Shown piece after piece: positions 63,101-64,000 of a DNA stretch of 64,000 nt. The position numbers and the translations under genes were made by a program. The notes under the pieces are model-generated. The model was not told the DNA's origin. It did no database searches and worked only from the letters and a program-made list of their open reading frames with translations. Numbering within the stretch: the stretch's first letter is position 1; every line of letters begins with the position of its first letter. The stretch is taken from assembly GCA_003245715.1 (NCBI GenBank), contig QKCJ01000041.1, positions 26,600 to 90,599 of the forward strand, read 5' to 3'. The DNA is from a bacterium (GTDB lineage: Bacteria > Planctomycetota > SZUA-567).

Positions 63101-63140
63101 CAGGTTAAGGTTGCCTTGAGCACCCATTGTTTTGACGCGC

Positions 63141-63896
63141 TTATCGCTGCTTGCTCAGCAAGGCATGGCTAGCCTCTTTGACAAGGTTCATCAACTTATT
63201 GAGAACAACTTCCCGATGCTCGCCTTCAAAGCGATATTTGGGAATAAAAGACCCAATTGCCGATGCAACCTTATTCGTTGCCTCAAAAATAGGAAAAGCG
63301 ACCTGCACAATATATTGGTTATTCTCAAGTACAACCCGCTCCTTTGCCCGAATGTCTGCAAGTTCCTGAAAAAATCGTTCTGAAGTCGTCGCCTCGGGCC
63401 AGGCAACAGCTTTAGGAAGCCCCTGCTCCTTGATAAAAGCGCGAATTTCAGCCTCAGATAAATACGCCAAAAGCAATCGGCCTGTAGCCGTATAATAAAT
63501 ATCCGGGATTGTTTTTACATGATAATCCATTATATATGGCTTTTCCGCATTGGTCTCGCACAAAATATAACGTTTGTCACCATGCAAAACCGATAGAACA
63601 GCCGCTTCGCTTACTTCAATGGTAAAGCCCTTCATCAATTCCTGAACTGATTCGATAAGATCAGGACGATATACGCTATTATGGCAGAGCTTATTAATCG
63701 CCGGACCAAAACGATAACCCTTACGCTTCCCCAGACTCTCCAGATATCCCAGTTTATTCAATGTTGTCACAATATGAAAACAGGTAGCCGAAGATGTTCC
63801 AATAATTTCAGCCAACTCACTGATTGACCAGACCCGGAAAGGGTCTTCGGCAATCTGCTCCAGTAACTTAAATGCCCTGCCTAAAACCTGAATCAT
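63141..63896 (-). CDS. IclR-family transcriptional regulator
   Basis: 251 residues. The N-terminal winged helix is at ~1-65 (VLGRAFKLLEQIAEDPFRVWSISELAEIIGTSSATCFHIVTTLNKLGYLESLGKRKGYRFGPAI). The IclR effector domain is at ~75-245 (FTIEVSEAAVLSVLHGDKRYILCETNAEKPYIM, YYTATGRLLLAYLSEAEIRAFI, VVLENNQYIVQVAFPIFEATNKVASAIGSFIPKYRF). IclR proteins often govern sugar-acid and aromatic catabolism, including pectin pathways (KdgR), but the target here is not visible because the window ends 104 bases upstream of its start. ATG at 63896; the short upstream region holds no recognisable operator. Confidence 0.93.
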   Translation of the reverse strand: MIQVLGRAFKLLEQIAEDPFRVWSISELAEIIGTSSATCFHIVTTLNKLGYLESLGKRKGYRFGPAINKLCHNSVYRPDLIESVQELMKGFTIEVSEAAVLSVLHGDKRYILCETNAEKPYIMDYHVKTIPDIYYTATGRLLLAYLSEAEIRAFIKEQGLPKAVAWPEATTSERFFQELADIRAKERVVLENNQYIVQVAFPIFEATNKVASAIGSFIPKYRFEGEHREVVLNKLMNLVKEASHALLSKQR

Positions 63897-64000
63897 ATCT
63901 TCTCCATATATAATATTATTCTATATAGATTACAGCAAATTGTTTTTTTATTCAAGTTTAATAGGCAAAAACAAGAAAAACTTGCATAGTGTCAACCACA

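Noticed and set aside
1..64000. CRISPR arrays, tRNA or rRNA genes, prophage or integrative element ends
   Set aside because: No repeat-spacer pattern, cloverleaf with CCA end, integrase or long flanking repeats recognised when reading both strands; a covariance-model scan would be decisive.

Overview
The window reads as a chromosomal piece of a Lentisphaerota bacterium (PVC superphylum, Victivallis/Lentisphaera-like). This is an inference. It rests on four type II pseudopilins with the FTLIEMLVV(I/V)AII N-terminus, three of them with a C-terminal DG(H) element, each placed beside secreted carbohydrate-active enzymes and GntR or AraC regulators, plus an otherwise Gram-negative housekeeping set. 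No rRNA, tRNA or CRISPR array was recognised.

The first ~23 kb is core gene content with visibly higher GC: a dCMP deaminase, mnmG, a lone ABC-2-type ATPase, a stand-alone methionine synthase reactivation domain, an alpha/beta hydrolase, hrpA, a tightly packed run (GT41 O-GlcNAc-transferase-like protein, dGTPase, metallophosphoesterase, membrane-anchored hydrolase, OppD-like ATPase), a CDF metal exporter, asnS, a DUF389 protein, a SulP transporter and metH. The 801-residue MetH lacks its own reactivation domain. The separate 4.25-kb gene about 16 kb upstream supplies it. A strong bidirectional terminator at 22957-22995 closes this half.

From ~23 kb on, the DNA is more AT-rich and built from four catabolic loci of the same design. 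Unit A (23.1-31.2 kb) has GH5, a beta-helix protein, a pseudopilin, a GH78 rhamnosidase and a divergent GntR/LacI-type regulator. Unit B (33.9-40.0 kb) has a large split glycosidase, a pseudopilin and a divergent GntR/LacI-type regulator. Unit C (41.3-50.4 kb) has a BNR sialidase-like protein, a large clan GH-A glycosidase, a duplicated free jelly-roll domain, a pseudopilin, an SGNH hydrolase and a divergent regulator that fuses a GntR domain to an ABC-type solute-binding domain. Unit D (56.0-61.2 kb) has a pectate-lyase-fold protein, a pseudopilin, a PL22 oligogalacturonate lyase and a divergent AraC regulator. In A, C and D a leaderless, probably cytoplasmic enzyme comes first, then the pseudopilin, then the signal-peptide enzymes. 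In B the pseudopilin comes first. Palindromic candidate operators sit in every divergent promoter region. I propose that each locus carries a dedicated pseudopilin, playing a role comparable to SusCD in Bacteroidota PULs; this is the most interesting system in the window.

Sensory genes lie between and after the units: a double-Cache-like chemoreceptor, a FIST protein, a tandem HD/HD-GYP protein and an IclR regulator.

The accessory half is also littered with decay. There is an IS5-like transposase scar, a glycosidase C-terminal fragment, a receiver-domain stub of a hybrid kinase, an AraC cupin fragment and an asparagine synthase relic. Two large secreted proteins are broken by single lesions: an A10 run that splits a beta-helix protein, and one in-frame TAA that splits a ~1,310-residue glycosidase. 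Either may be a sequencing error, a mutation or recoding.
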